This document shows, in pieces, positions 48,930 to 57,450 of a DNA stretch of 64,000 nucleotides. Under the pieces are notes generated by a model. It was not told the DNA's origin and made no database searches. It worked only from the letters and a program-made list of their open reading frames with translations. The stretch spans positions 1 to 64,000 of the forward strand of contig CAVUAC010000011.1 in assembly GCA_963739335.1 (NCBI GenBank). Reading direction: 5' to 3'. The stretch is from UBA9647 sp963739335. Lineage in GTDB: Bacteria > Bacteroidota > Ignavibacteria > UBA10030. A program made the translations under genes and the position numbers. The number at the start of each line of letters is the position of its first letter. Within the stretch, counting starts at the first letter, position 1.

Positions 48930-49502
48930 TTATTCGAGCTTGAGTTTTTTCAGCTTCGGCTTGATCACAAAGACGCAGTACGGTGCGTTCTGATGATTAT
49001 TAAAATAATCCTTGTGGTAATTCTCCGCGGGATAGAACTCTTTGAGAGGTTGAATTTGCGTGACGATCGGATCGCTTATCACCTTCTGCGCCTCGGCCAT
49101 GGACGTCTCGGCAATGGCTTTTTGCTTCTCGTCATGATAGAAAATGACGGAACGGTACTGCGTACCCACATCAGCTCCCTGCCGATTCAGCGTCGTTGGG
49201 TCGTGGGCCTCCCAAAACACCCGCAGTAATTGTTCATATGTGATCTTTGTGGGATCAAAGGTGATTTGCGCCACCTCCGCATGACCGGTCGTGCCCGTGC
49301 ACACTTCTTCGTATGTCGGATGTACCTTTGTGCCACCCGCATAGCCAGGGACAACTGACTGAACGCCGGTCAATCTCTGGAAAATTGCCTCGACGCACCA
49401 GAAACAACCCGCACCAAATGTAGCTTTCTCCATATGTACCGCCTTTCTGCCCTCTTGAGCGAAGACAGACAAACAGACAAACAATGGCAAGATGAATTTC
49501 AT
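48930..49502 (-). CDS. msrA: Exported peptide methionine sulfoxide reductase A
   Basis: MsrA reduces methionine-S-sulfoxide in damaged proteins. The ATG at 49502 gives a 190-residue product with a short signal peptide (MKFILPLFVCLSVFAQ). The catalytic motif GAGCFWCVEAIFQRLTGV has the active Cys33. Further family features are VVPGYAGGTKVHPTYEEVCT, GHAEVAQITFDP, FWEAHDPTTLNRQGADVGTQ and YHKDYF. The longer frame to 49616 is not needed. An export signal implies repair of envelope proteins rather than cytosolic ones. MsrB is not in the window. Confidence 0.92.
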   Translation of the reverse strand: MKFILPLFVCLSVFAQEGRKAVHMEKATFGAGCFWCVEAIFQRLTGVQSVVPGYAGGTKVHPTYEEVCTGTTGHAEVAQITFDPTKITYEQLLRVFWEAHDPTTLNRQGADVGTQYRSVIFYHDEKQKAIAETSMAEAQKVISDPIVTQIQPLKEFYPAENYHKDYFNNHQNAPYCVFVIKPKLKKLKLE

Positions 49503-49633
49503 AGAACGAACCTTCTGACCGTCGAGATGAATAACAACATTAGGGACAGAAAAGTTGCGGCCTTGCTCGAAGGGGGCGCAACTTGTCTGGATTGGTCCCA
49601 AGATGGGGAAAATCAACAGGATGAGGGAAACCG

Positions 49634-50251
49634 CTACGTGCTGCGAGGCAACCGCTTGTAGATAACGAACTGGCTGCCGCGCGCAAGAGGCTTTGTAATG
49701 TCTCCCTCACTCAGGGTTGTGAGTTCATGACGGATGACCAGTGGCAGCGCGTGGAGATTGACTGGGCCCACAATGCCGCCCTGCTCACGCGATGCCGAGA
49801 TCGAAAACATTCTGGCCAACGAATCGAATGGCATGCCGGAAACCAGCAATGTGTAGAGCGAATCGGCTAACCGGCGCTCGGAACAGACAATCTCGGCAAT
49901 CGAAATTGTGGTGGGTTCCTCGAAATGTATGCGAACGGTTTGACGGATCCACAATGAAACGGGGGCCCCGTCAACAAGAGCAGGAGAGAATTGCCACTGG
50001 CGAACGGCTGCAAGTGTAAGGCTGTCCCATTCGTCGCTTCCGCTTGGCGTTAACAAGAGGGCGTCGCTTACAGAGCCCTCTTTGGTGATTCGAATCTTTA
50101 TGTCGATCGCGATTTCGGGGCTCGTTGATGCGTACGGCCAGGGCGGAAAAGAAACCCGGTGAATCAAATGAGGGAGGACATCAGGCTCTGCGGTCGGTTG
50201 AAAGGAGGCGCAGCCACAGAGCAACAGGGCGGCAATGACGATGACGATCAT
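49634..50251 (-). CDS. Lipoprotein with TonB C-terminal and parvulin-like domains
   Basis: A 205-residue predicted lipoprotein: MIVIVIAALLLCGCASF has a lipobox ending in LCGC. Residues about 35-105 match the TonB_C fold: ITKEGSVSDALLLTPSGSDE, then LTLAAVRQWQFSPALVDGAP. Residues about 115-200 match a PpiC/parvulin rotamase: ADSLYTLLVSGMPFDSLARM, GGIVGPVNLHALP, TLSEGDITKPLARGSQFVIY. I know of neither domain order as a standard family, so the fusion is unusual. There is no TonB-like anchor helix or proline spacer, so it is not a classical TonB. Start chosen for the signal peptide; a GTG-type start further up adds eight residues. Confidence 0.7.
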   Translation of the reverse strand: MIVIVIAALLLCGCASFQPTAEPDVLPHLIHRVSFPPWPYASTSPEIAIDIKIRITKEGSVSDALLLTPSGSDEWDSLTLAAVRQWQFSPALVDGAPVSLWIRQTVRIHFEEPTTISIAEIVCSERRLADSLYTLLVSGMPFDSLARMFSISASREQGGIVGPVNLHALPLVIRHELTTLSEGDITKPLARGSQFVIYKRLPRST

Positions 50252-50362
50252 AACACACCTCGTTGAATATAGCAATCAGGGGAGGACCACCGCATCCCCA
50301 CACTGTAACATACAATACTGCCAATTCAGTGTCAACTGAGTAAGGAGATGTACATGAACATT

Positions 50363-51172
50363 CTAATAAAGGGCGCTACTGAATTCGCCCCGGTACTTCT
50401 GTGTAATTGGGTGCTCTTCGCCAAGGAGTTTGAAGATGGCAATACAGGCTTTCCGTGAGCTGTCGTCTTGGTAGTAACGTTCCTGCCGGATGACGTCGAT
50501 GAAGCGTTGGAGTGCTGTGCCGAAGTCATGCACGAAAAGAGACTGAAGGGCAGATACATAAAGTTGCCGGACATCACTTTCAGGCAGTCGGTCGACATGG
50601 GGAGCGAGTTCGTGGAGTTGCGCAAATGTCTGGATGGCTTCCAGGATATCTGAGTGCTTCGGCACGTCGAGGTTTTCAATCAAACTCGACGCCCTTGGGG
50701 GGTCGCTGAAGGCTACACTCTGGGCCAGCAATATCCGCGCGAACGTATTGCCGGGATCGAGGGGTACAACCTGTTCAAGAAGCGCCCGGGCTGCGCCGTG
50801 GTTTCCTGCTGCAAGAAAAGCTTCCGCCTGCTCGATCTGTTTCCGGTGCTTGCCGGGGATGGCGTTCTGCAGCCATCGTTGAATCTGGTATTCGGGCAGC
50901 ACACCGACGAACTCATTAACCACAACCCCATCAATAAACAACTTCACATTCGGGATGCTGCGGATCTCATAACGCCCGGCGACATCGACGTGTTGTTCGG
51001 TGTCAACCTTTGCCAGCACCCACGCGCCCTCGTTCTGGCTTGCCAACTTTTCAAGGACGGGGTCCAGCACCTTGCACGGACCGCACCATTCTGCCCAGAA
51101 GTCGACAAGCACAGGAACCGTGTGACTTCGTTCGATAACGTCCTGTTGGAAATTCGTCACATCATATGCCAT
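50363..51172 (-). CDS. Thioredoxin-TPR protein (CnoX/YbbN-like)
   Basis: A 269-residue protein with an N-terminal thioredoxin domain (VLVDFWAEWCGPCKVLDPVL, active site CGPC at 30-33; SIPNVKLFIDG is the cis-Pro loop) and a C-terminal TPR-like helical domain (QAEAFLAAGNHGAARALLEQ; HDFGTALQRFIDVIRQERYY). This is the CnoX/YbbN arrangement, a holdase that guards client proteins from oxidation. Unlike E. coli CnoX, both active-site cysteines are kept, so it should also have oxidoreductase activity. The ATG at 51172 is preferred over a GTG at 51181. Confidence 0.9.
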   Translation of the reverse strand: MAYDVTNFQQDVIERSHTVPVLVDFWAEWCGPCKVLDPVLEKLASQNEGAWVLAKVDTEQHVDVAGRYEIRSIPNVKLFIDGVVVNEFVGVLPEYQIQRWLQNAIPGKHRKQIEQAEAFLAAGNHGAARALLEQVVPLDPGNTFARILLAQSVAFSDPPRASSLIENLDVPKHSDILEAIQTFAQLHELAPHVDRLPESDVRQLYVSALQSLFVHDFGTALQRFIDVIRQERYYQDDSSRKACIAIFKLLGEEHPITQKYRGEFSSALY

Positions 51173-51252
51173 AGCACGCACACCCTCATTGGATGGGATT
51201 TGAACATGTCCTTACTTGAGAACACTTCAAGGTGAGGGGGAGTTTCCGGCGT

Positions 51253-52140
51253 CTACTTGTTTGAGAGGCAGCTCGCTTTGAGGTATTTGCAGAATTGCAT
51301 GCGGCCATAGAGAACCAAGTAATGGTCGAGGTTGCTGTGAATGAAGAGCAATCGGTGGTTTTCAAGGTCCCCTGGTGCAAGAGCGGTCTCGTCCGTTGCG
51401 AAGTAAGGAATCTTCCAATCGGCAAGATCTTCCATCAGGCTTTCGGTTTCTTCTTTTGTTCCGCCGGAATCGGTATACACGTTAATCAGCTTGCCGTCAT
51501 AATGGTCGATCCAGTAGGCATATTTTTCCGTCTGACCATAGAGTGCATCAAAGAGGTACACCTCTCGTATTTTCTCCGGCATTCCCCCTCGCATCAACGC
51601 GAATGAAATGCCATGATAGGCACCACTGTGTCCGGAGAGAATAACTGTTCCAATGGTTCGCGTCTTAACCTTCGATTCACAAACAAGGAACTCGACGACA
51701 TCTTCCAACAACCTCTTAAGACCGCCGGCGTCCTCAAGCTTGCCCCCAAACGAGTCCGGTGCATTATACGGACCTTCCGGGACGACGAGAATGGCATTCT
51801 TACCGCTCTCGGCAAGCTGTTGGGGAAATTTGTATCGTTGGAGAACGGTATCGATACTGTTGTGCCATCCGTGGATATGGACGATAAGGTCGACGGCCTC
51901 GGTCTGGCGGAAACCCCTTGGAATGAAAATGGCGACGCTGCTATCGCTGTAATGCCTGTCGGCCGGAAAATTCTGGTTTCCATATATGTGGCCTGCTGCG
52001 CGCCGGGGGTGGGGAAAGGGAGCAGAAGAAAGCCGAGTTACAAGAAGCTCTCCGTATTCGGCGTAGGGCTGACGAGACTCTTGAGCAGCAAGCACAATCG
52101 GGAGCGTGAGCGCCAGAAGGCAGAAGAGCGGTCGTTTCAT
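51253..52140 (-). CDS. Secreted alpha/beta hydrolase (esterase-like)
   Basis: A 295-residue exported protein. The signal peptide is MKRPLFCLLALTLPIVLAAQ. The fold is shown by LIVHIHGWHNSIDTVLQRYK (oxyanion strand), ILVVPEGPYNAPDSFGG, and the nucleophile elbow VILSGHSGAYHGISFAL. The candidate histidine is in LLFIHSNLDHYLVLYG. The substrate is unknown. Its ATG overlaps the stop of the upstream membrane-protein gene by four bases (ATGA), and that gene is in turn coupled to the CHASE2-like gene, so the three form one transcription unit. Confidence 0.82.
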   Translation of the reverse strand: MKRPLFCLLALTLPIVLAAQESRQPYAEYGELLVTRLSSAPFPHPRRAAGHIYGNQNFPADRHYSDSSVAIFIPRGFRQTEAVDLIVHIHGWHNSIDTVLQRYKFPQQLAESGKNAILVVPEGPYNAPDSFGGKLEDAGGLKRLLEDVVEFLVCESKVKTRTIGTVILSGHSGAYHGISFALMRGGMPEKIREVYLFDALYGQTEKYAYWIDHYDGKLINVYTDSGGTKEETESLMEDLADWKIPYFATDETALAPGDLENHRLLFIHSNLDHYLVLYGRMQFCKYLKASCLSNK

Positions 52141-53153
52141 AGCAACTCGTCTGGGAGGGGCTTTCCTTGATTGAACGTAAGTGCGCAAATGGTGTGGAGA
52201 TCTGCGGCGTTGAAGAACAATCCTTCCCGCTGCGTCAGCTGCGATCGTACAATGTCGATCCGCAGGAAGGGGAACGTTTGATTGTGACCAAACGCATCAG
52301 GCTCGATGCCAAAACAGATAACCACGATGTGGTCAAAGAACTCGAAATACCAATCCAGCCAGGCATCCGTGTTCAGTACCTGCAGGAGTTGATAGAGATC
52401 TTGTCTGAGTTGGTACACGTACAGAGGGTCCTGAAGAGTGGTTTCTGTCGCGTCGAGAATGTTGACGCGGAACTGAAAAGTCTGTGTCTGTGGATCAATC
52501 TCAAGCAGGAACATCTCCGCGTACAAATCGTGAAACATATGGGTAAACGTGTAGATCTTCCACGGGTCGGTGATGGCAACGACCTTGCCGACCTTGAGGT
52601 TCTGGATTTCCTCGTCGTAGGTTCGAGAGCGGGCTGGTCGGTCGTTGGCTGCAAGCATCTCCTTGCGGTACTGCTTGATCTCGTTGGCTGTCAAGAGTCG
52701 CCGCTGCTTTCTTCCCTCGGGGAACGGTTTGTCGGATGTCTCGCGGTGGATGTCTCGAACCCTCTTCTTATCCAGCTCCTCCTGGAACACAAGAGAATGT
52801 GGCTTCGTCGGCCGGAAGAACATCGCTCGCCGGATGAACTGAACAACGGTTGAAGCATCAAGCACTTCGTTTGCCTGAATGGCAAAACCCGTTGCCATGC
52901 CGATGAAGATCAATCCCAAAAGACTCCCAAGAAACCTTTCCTCGAGCAGGAGATAGACAAGATAGAGCGCCACAATGGCCCAGGACACAACAGAGAGAAG
53001 AAAAACCCAGGTGAGCAAACCAATGATGAAGGATTCCACCATCGAAAAAAACTTGTCGTCGGATGACAGGCAGATTTTTCGGAGTGTCAGAAATGAACCA
53101 ATAAGAACGAGAAAGACTATAAAGACAATTCCCATGAAGATGCTACGATACAC
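52137..53153 (-). CDS. Uncharacterised membrane protein coupled to a CHASE2-like protein
   Basis: A 338-residue protein of unknown function. Three membrane helices lie in the first 95 residues (SIFMGIVFIVFLVLIGSFLT; SFIIGLLTWVFLLSVVSWAI; VYLLLEERFLGSLLGLIFIG). The remaining 240 residues are hydrophilic: a charged linker (KPFPEGRKQRRLLTANEIKQ), then a mixed alpha/beta region (KVGKVVAITDPWKIYTFTHM; FQFRVNILDATETTLQDPLY). The GTG start shares its first G with the TAG stop of the upstream gene (TAGTG), and its own stop overlaps the hydrolase ATG. The tight coupling implies equal production of all three proteins. Confidence 0.75.
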   Translation of the reverse strand: MYRSIFMGIVFIVFLVLIGSFLTLRKICLSSDDKFFSMVESFIIGLLTWVFLLSVVSWAIVALYLVYLLLEERFLGSLLGLIFIGMATGFAIQANEVLDASTVVQFIRRAMFFRPTKPHSLVFQEELDKKRVRDIHRETSDKPFPEGRKQRRLLTANEIKQYRKEMLAANDRPARSRTYDEEIQNLKVGKVVAITDPWKIYTFTHMFHDLYAEMFLLEIDPQTQTFQFRVNILDATETTLQDPLYVYQLRQDLYQLLQVLNTDAWLDWYFEFFDHIVVICFGIEPDAFGHNQTFPFLRIDIVRSQLTQREGLFFNAADLHTICALTFNQGKPLPDELL

Positions 53154-54502
53154 TATGACGGGTTCGCTGGTGGAGCGGATCGCTGCAGATCCAAGAGCCG
53201 CTGATTTTCTTCTTCGAGGCTTTTAATCCTCTCCTCGGCAAGGCGCTTCTCTCCTGCGACCTTAACGATCGGCAAGATCGTCCCACAAAGGATGATCGGT
53301 AACAGAATATAGATCGGCTCGAAAAGAATATTGTGTCGATTGAAAAGCCAGACATTGATGACCAACGTTGCTATGGCAAAAGCGAGCGAAACAGTGATCA
53401 TATACCCGCTTCGGAATGTATAACTAAAAATGGAGAGCAAAACCACAAGGGCGGTGATAAGCAATACACCCCATTCGTTGTGTACGTGGACAAAGGAACG
53501 GCCAAATATAGTGCTGAAGGCTTGCAGATAACCCCAGCCGTACGTCGGAAACTGATATGGTGGACCCACCGGATCGATAAGAACAATCTTCCCCTTGTAG
53601 AGTTGCCACGCTTCCTCAAGGGATCGTTCTTTCCTTAACTGCCAATCCCAAGTCGGTGAAAACGAGAGAGAATCGGTCGCGGGATTGGCTGTTGCATCGA
53701 CTAGGTCCCACTGTCTTGTCTGGGGAGTGGCTCGGATGTATGAAAGGCCATCTTGTTCGATTTGTATGTTGTACGAACCAATCCGTATGCCGGAACGGGA
53801 AGATGGGACTTTCTCTCCGTCCGGAATGTCGAAGTAGCGCTTGAGAGCAAGGACGGCGACATCTGGCACCGGTTCGCCAGTGTTGCTCTCTCTGAATCCC
53901 ATGGGGACTAAACGATAGAGGGGGCTATAGTCTCCCATGTAAAGAGAAAACATGGTCAAAAATATGTTGAATGAGATCCTGCCATAGGTGCTGAACTCTT
54001 TCAACTGAAGGGACAATACCCCCCAGGGCATCTTGAGACGACCGTACATTGGATGATTGACCCACCAAAACCGTGGCTCGTCCAACGGTTCTTGTCCGTG
54101 CCACCGGTAGGACGGAGAATTCAGCGGACTTGGTACACCGAACACAGCGACACTGTCGGCGACAATTTCTTGGATGCTTTTGATGATCCCCGGGGATGGT
54201 CGCAGCTGCTCCGGCAGAGGCACGATGACAACTTTCGCCCCGGCGATCTTCAATCGGTGCACGGCATACCTTGCGGCCTCCAGGTAGGTTTTCTGTGACA
54301 TCATATCGTACATCGGCAGGGTTGCGAATGGGGGATCAACTTTTTTTACTGATTTGATGTCGGGTGGGGCGCTTTGGATGAGCGCAAGGTCGAGGAAGTG
54401 GAGCTCAAGCGGTCGAAGCATGTGGAAACTGAAAGCCCCCACCGACGCGGCAAAGATGAGCATGCTCCAAATGAAATATCGCAGGACGAGAGGGGTCTTC
54501 AT
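53153..54502 (-). CDS. CHASE2-like sensor protein with three C-terminal membrane helices and a coiled coil
   Basis: A 449-residue protein. An N-terminal helix (FIWSMLIFAASVGAFSF) anchors a large extracytoplasmic domain of CHASE2 type: LEAARYAVHRLKIAGAKVVI, VFGVPSPLNSPSYRW and KIVLIDPVGPPYQFPTYGWG. Three helices follow (LLITALVVLLSIFSYTF; VSLAFAIATLVINVWLF; PIYILLPIILCGTILP). A short cytoplasmic coiled coil (KRLAEERIKSLEEENQRLLD) ends the protein. CHASE2 usually precedes a kinase, cyclase or phosphatase; none is fused here. The ATG at 54502 gives a proper membrane anchor; the frame extends to 54607. Confidence 0.8.
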   Translation of the reverse strand: MKTPLVLRYFIWSMLIFAASVGAFSFHMLRPLELHFLDLALIQSAPPDIKSVKKVDPPFATLPMYDMMSQKTYLEAARYAVHRLKIAGAKVVIVPLPEQLRPSPGIIKSIQEIVADSVAVFGVPSPLNSPSYRWHGQEPLDEPRFWWVNHPMYGRLKMPWGVLSLQLKEFSTYGRISFNIFLTMFSLYMGDYSPLYRLVPMGFRESNTGEPVPDVAVLALKRYFDIPDGEKVPSSRSGIRIGSYNIQIEQDGLSYIRATPQTRQWDLVDATANPATDSLSFSPTWDWQLRKERSLEEAWQLYKGKIVLIDPVGPPYQFPTYGWGYLQAFSTIFGRSFVHVHNEWGVLLITALVVLLSIFSYTFRSGYMITVSLAFAIATLVINVWLFNRHNILFEPIYILLPIILCGTILPIVKVAGEKRLAEERIKSLEEENQRLLDLQRSAPPANPS

Positions 54503-54769
54503 GCTGGGTGCGTTCCTGGCGGCCTGTTGTCGGTTAATGTCCTTGATGCCTTTCCCTGAACGCGCAATGCTCGGCAGTGGGTATTCCATGCGATCTGCCG
54601 GGAGCAAAAAAAGTTCTTGATTGTGCGACGAAGAGTGGTCGTTGACCGGATGGAATGCTTGATTATGCCAATACCGTCGCCGGGATTCCTAGCGACCGTA
54701 TCGCAGACACCTGAATGCCCGAGCCCGCTACTCTGCACTGAAGGAGAGGAGGGTAGCCGGTGCCAGCCA

Positions 54770-55108
54770 CTACTTGTAGCTGGCGACCGCGCGGTCAACC
54801 GTCTCGTAGGTCTTGAAGACTTTGATGAGCTGGGTGATGGCGAAGAGGCTTTCCACCTTGTCGGTAACGCGAGCAAGCCGCATCTCTCCCCCCTTATTCT
54901 TCACGGAGGTCATCGCTGCGATCAGCGTGCCGAGGCCCGAGCTATTCACCCACTTTACCTGCCCCATATCCAGTACGATCTTTCCAAATCCTTCCTGGAG
55001 TAGATTGTAGATTTTCTCGCGAACCTCAGTGGTATCCGGCTCACCCATCAAGTTGCCCTTGAAGGTAAGCACAGCGACGTTGCCATGCATCTTTTCCTTA
55101 ATAGTCAT
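54770..55108 (-). CDS. STAS-domain anti-sigma-factor antagonist
   Basis: A 112-residue SpoIIAA/RsbV-like protein. It has the STAS fold with AVLTFKGNLMGEPDTTEVRE and the phosphorylation loop VKWVNSSGLGTLIAAM, with a candidate phospho-serine at 56-57. Such proteins bind a switch kinase (RsbW-like), releasing an anti-sigma or a phosphatase partner. No cognate kinase or PP2C phosphatase is in the window, so the partner is encoded elsewhere. It lies 267 bases upstream of the CHASE2-like gene on the same strand; that gap has no gene. A GGGAGAC ribosome site precedes the ATG. Confidence 0.9.
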   Translation of the reverse strand: MTIKEKMHGNVAVLTFKGNLMGEPDTTEVREKIYNLLQEGFGKIVLDMGQVKWVNSSGLGTLIAAMTSVKNKGGEMRLARVTDKVESLFAITQLIKVFKTYETVDRAVASYK

Positions 55109-55333
55109 AAGAGTCTCCCTTGAAAAATTCTGTCGATGGTGACTGTTCTGCTCTGCGTGAACGCTCGATCACCCGTGGCTCTGTGACCTAAAATGGTACT
55201 GCCTTTTTTACCGAATGTCAACACTGTGCCCCGCGACGCAGTTTCAGGGATTTTCCGGCTGAATGGCGCATTGTCTCATGACGGGAGATACGCAATGGTT
55301 GATTTCCAAACACTCTCCTTGTATCATTGTCCT

Positions 55334-56143
55334 ATGACCATCGTTCCTATCGTAACACTTGAAGAGCCCGATCTCCAGCCGTACAAAACGCTCCGCCGTC
55401 CGGTGGAGCACCAGCGGAGCGGCATTTTCGTCGCAGAAGGAGGGAGGGTTGTAAGAAGACTGCTTGAGAGCCGGCTCGATGTGATTTCTGTCTTGCTGAC
55501 GCCGGAATGGCTTGAGTCCTATCGCCCGCTTCTGGAACCAAGGGAGGAGAGCACGCGCGTTTTTGTTGCCCCGAAGCAACTCGTGGAGTCGATTGTCGGC
55601 TTCCATTTACATCAGGGGATCATGGCGGTCGCACGAATTCCTCAGCCGGCCACACTTGCAGCGATCCTTGCCCGCACGCGTCCTCCTCTGTTCCTGGTAG
55701 CAGTCGATGGTCTTACGAACGCGGAGAATCTCGGCGTGTTGGTGCGGAACTGTGCAGCTTTCAGTGTCGACGCGCTCCTGGTCGGTGAAACATCAAGCAG
55801 CCCATACCTGCGACGTGCGGTGAGAAATTCCATGGGGGCGGTCTTTACGCTCCCGGTGGTGCATGTTCCCAGCCTCGTCGACGCGATCAGGCAGATGCAA
55901 TCGGCGCACAATGTTTATGTTGTCGCAGCGCACCCCCATACTGAACAGAAAACTCTTCAGGAAACAGCGCTCCAGCGGGACTGTTGCATTGTGTTTGGGA
56001 GTGAGGGAGAAGGTATCACGCCGACGGTTCTTGCTGTGTGCAACGAGTCCGTCGCAATTCCTATGCGCAAAGGGGTCGATTCACTTAACGTCGCGAGCGC
56101 AAGTGCAGTGTTTCTTTATGAGGTGCAGCGGCAGAGAACATGA
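55334..56143 (+). CDS. SpoU/TrmH family RNA 2'-O-methyltransferase
   Basis: A 269-residue RNA methyltransferase of the SPOUT class. An N-terminal substrate-binding domain (SGIFVAEGGRVVRRLLESRL) precedes the knotted catalytic domain with motif 1 VDGLTNAENLGVLVRNCAAF, motif 2 CIVFGSEGEGIT and motif 3 VAIPMRKGVDSLNVASASAV. It should methylate a ribose in tRNA or rRNA using SAM; the exact site cannot be inferred. Longer in-frame starts exist at 55193 and 55295, but the ATG at 55334 (MTIVPIVTLEEP) gives the normal family length. Confidence 0.9.
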   Translation: MTIVPIVTLEEPDLQPYKTLRRPVEHQRSGIFVAEGGRVVRRLLESRLDVISVLLTPEWLESYRPLLEPREESTRVFVAPKQLVESIVGFHLHQGIMAVARIPQPATLAAILARTRPPLFLVAVDGLTNAENLGVLVRNCAAFSVDALLVGETSSSPYLRRAVRNSMGAVFTLPVVHVPSLVDAIRQMQSAHNVYVVAAHPHTEQKTLQETALQRDCCIVFGSEGEGITPTVLAVCNESVAIPMRKGVDSLNVASASAVFLYEVQRQRT

Positions 56144-56165
56144 AAGGCCGATCAATGACCGGCCT
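56143..56165. terminator. Terminator hairpin between convergent methyltransferase and CDGSH genes
   Basis: AAGGCCG (56143-56149) pairs with CGGCCTT (56159-56165) around a 9-base loop in the 52-base gap between converging genes. The T run is weak, but the position suits a bidirectional terminator. Confidence 0.55.
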
Positions 56166-56195
56166 TGTCGTTGAAACCCTCGATTTGTGGCCCGC

Positions 56196-56408
56196 CTATG
56201 TCACGACGCGGGCGACAACCTCGGATTGAAAGCCGATCTCGCGATGTGATTTATCGCAGAACGGCATGTCTTTGCTGTGCCCACAACGACACAGAGAGAT
56301 TCGCTCCTTCCCGTTAAGGTCAAACTTCCCTCCATTCTGATCATAGAGCTCAAAGTTGCCTTCAACTTTGATACTGCCGTTATTCTTCACGATAATCTTG
56401 GTTGACAT
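56196..56408 (-). CDS. CDGSH-type iron-sulfur protein
   Basis: A 70-residue protein with one CDGSH domain. The 2Fe-2S ligand motif is LCRCGHSKDMPFCDKSHREI, fitting C-x-C-x2-S-x3-P-x-C-D-x-x-H. A GxxxLxxxNGxxF-like strand region (KVEGNFELYDQNGGKFDLNG) precedes it. The single-domain MitoNEET-like form carries a redox-active labile cluster; the bacterial role is unclear. It converges with the methyltransferase gene. Confidence 0.93.
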   Translation of the reverse strand: MSTKIIVKNNGSIKVEGNFELYDQNGGKFDLNGKERISLCRCGHSKDMPFCDKSHREIGFQSEVVARVVT

Positions 56409-56448
56409 AACGAAACTCCCTTTGTGCGAATCACCATCTCTTCCTGTG

Positions 56449-57450
56449 TCAGTTGCCCTTCAGCGTAAAAGGAATCGTAAGAGTAGTCCGTTCCCACTCG
56501 AGCTTCAAGATGCCGGAACGGTTATCAACCCTCTCGAGAGAAATTGTCAATCGTTCAACATAATTCTGAAGGCTGTGCTTCTGCAGTTTGACGCGCGCAA
56601 AATCGAGGCGCGGATGATACACAAGTCCGGATTGGCCGGTCTCTTTGTTGACGATGAGTTGCCAGGTGGTTTTCGAGGGCAAGGTGTACAGGGAATAGGC
56701 CCCTTTTGGGACGGTTGTGCTGCCGAGGACTACATCTGCCTGGAGCATGAGCGCTGTTGCCTCGTTCGCTCCTGTTCGCCACACCCGATTGTACGGTACC
56801 ACGCCGCCAATGATTTTCCTCCCGCGTGCTGAGGGGCGGCCGTAATTCACTGAAATAATCTTTCCATCCAACAGTATTTTCGCGGAGTCCCGTGGGCTGG
56901 CTACAATCAATGTCGGGCTCACTTTGAATGGTACAGAGAGCGAGGTGTTCTCCCACTCAATCTTGAGGGTGCCGGAGTTGTTGGTGCCGTGCTCAAGGAT
57001 GAAAGTGAGTTTCTCCACAGGGTTCGCGAGAGTTCGTTTCTCGAGCGCAATGCGGGCGAGGTCCTGTTGTGGATTATACACCGTTCCCCATTGTCCAACC
57101 TCTTTGTTGATGATAAGCTTCCACTGTGTCTCGGTTGGAAAGGTGTACAATGAGTATTTACCTTTTGGAATTTCCATTCCGCCCAACTCCAGGTCAGCAT
57201 CTGTGGTCAACAGCGTCGCCTTGCCGGAGCCGGTTCTCCAGACGCGGTTGTACGGCACAAAATCTCCCATGATCTTCCGGCCGTGAATTGATGGCCGGCC
57301 GTAGTTCACCGAAATCCTCTTTCCTGCTATAATCATCTCGGTCGAATCCCGGGGGACGACAATAGGCTGCTGTGCGAGCAGCAATTGCGTGAGAAGGAGT
57401 GCAAGCAACAGGGGAGCGATCGATCGATGATAGTGCGTATGTTGTTTCAT
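56449..57450 (-). CDS. Exported protein with two tandem DUF2911 domains
   Basis: A 333-residue secreted protein. The signal peptide is SIAPLLLALLLTQLLLAQ. Two DUF2911 domains follow, near residues 25-175 and 180-333, each with ISVNYGRPS, GRKI, PYNRVWRTG, a KGxYSLYT strand and a WQLI/WKLI-NKExGQ segment. The second copy repeats the first almost motif for motif, so it arose by internal duplication. Most family members have a single domain. Function unknown. The ATG at 57450 is chosen for the signal peptide. Confidence 0.88.
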   Translation of the reverse strand: MKQHTHYHRSIAPLLLALLLTQLLLAQQPIVVPRDSTEMIIAGKRISVNYGRPSIHGRKIMGDFVPYNRVWRTGSGKATLLTTDADLELGGMEIPKGKYSLYTFPTETQWKLIINKEVGQWGTVYNPQQDLARIALEKRTLANPVEKLTFILEHGTNNSGTLKIEWENTSLSVPFKVSPTLIVASPRDSAKILLDGKIISVNYGRPSARGRKIIGGVVPYNRVWRTGANEATALMLQADVVLGSTTVPKGAYSLYTLPSKTTWQLIVNKETGQSGLVYHPRLDFARVKLQKHSLQNYVERLTISLERVDNRSGILKLEWERTTLTIPFTLKGN

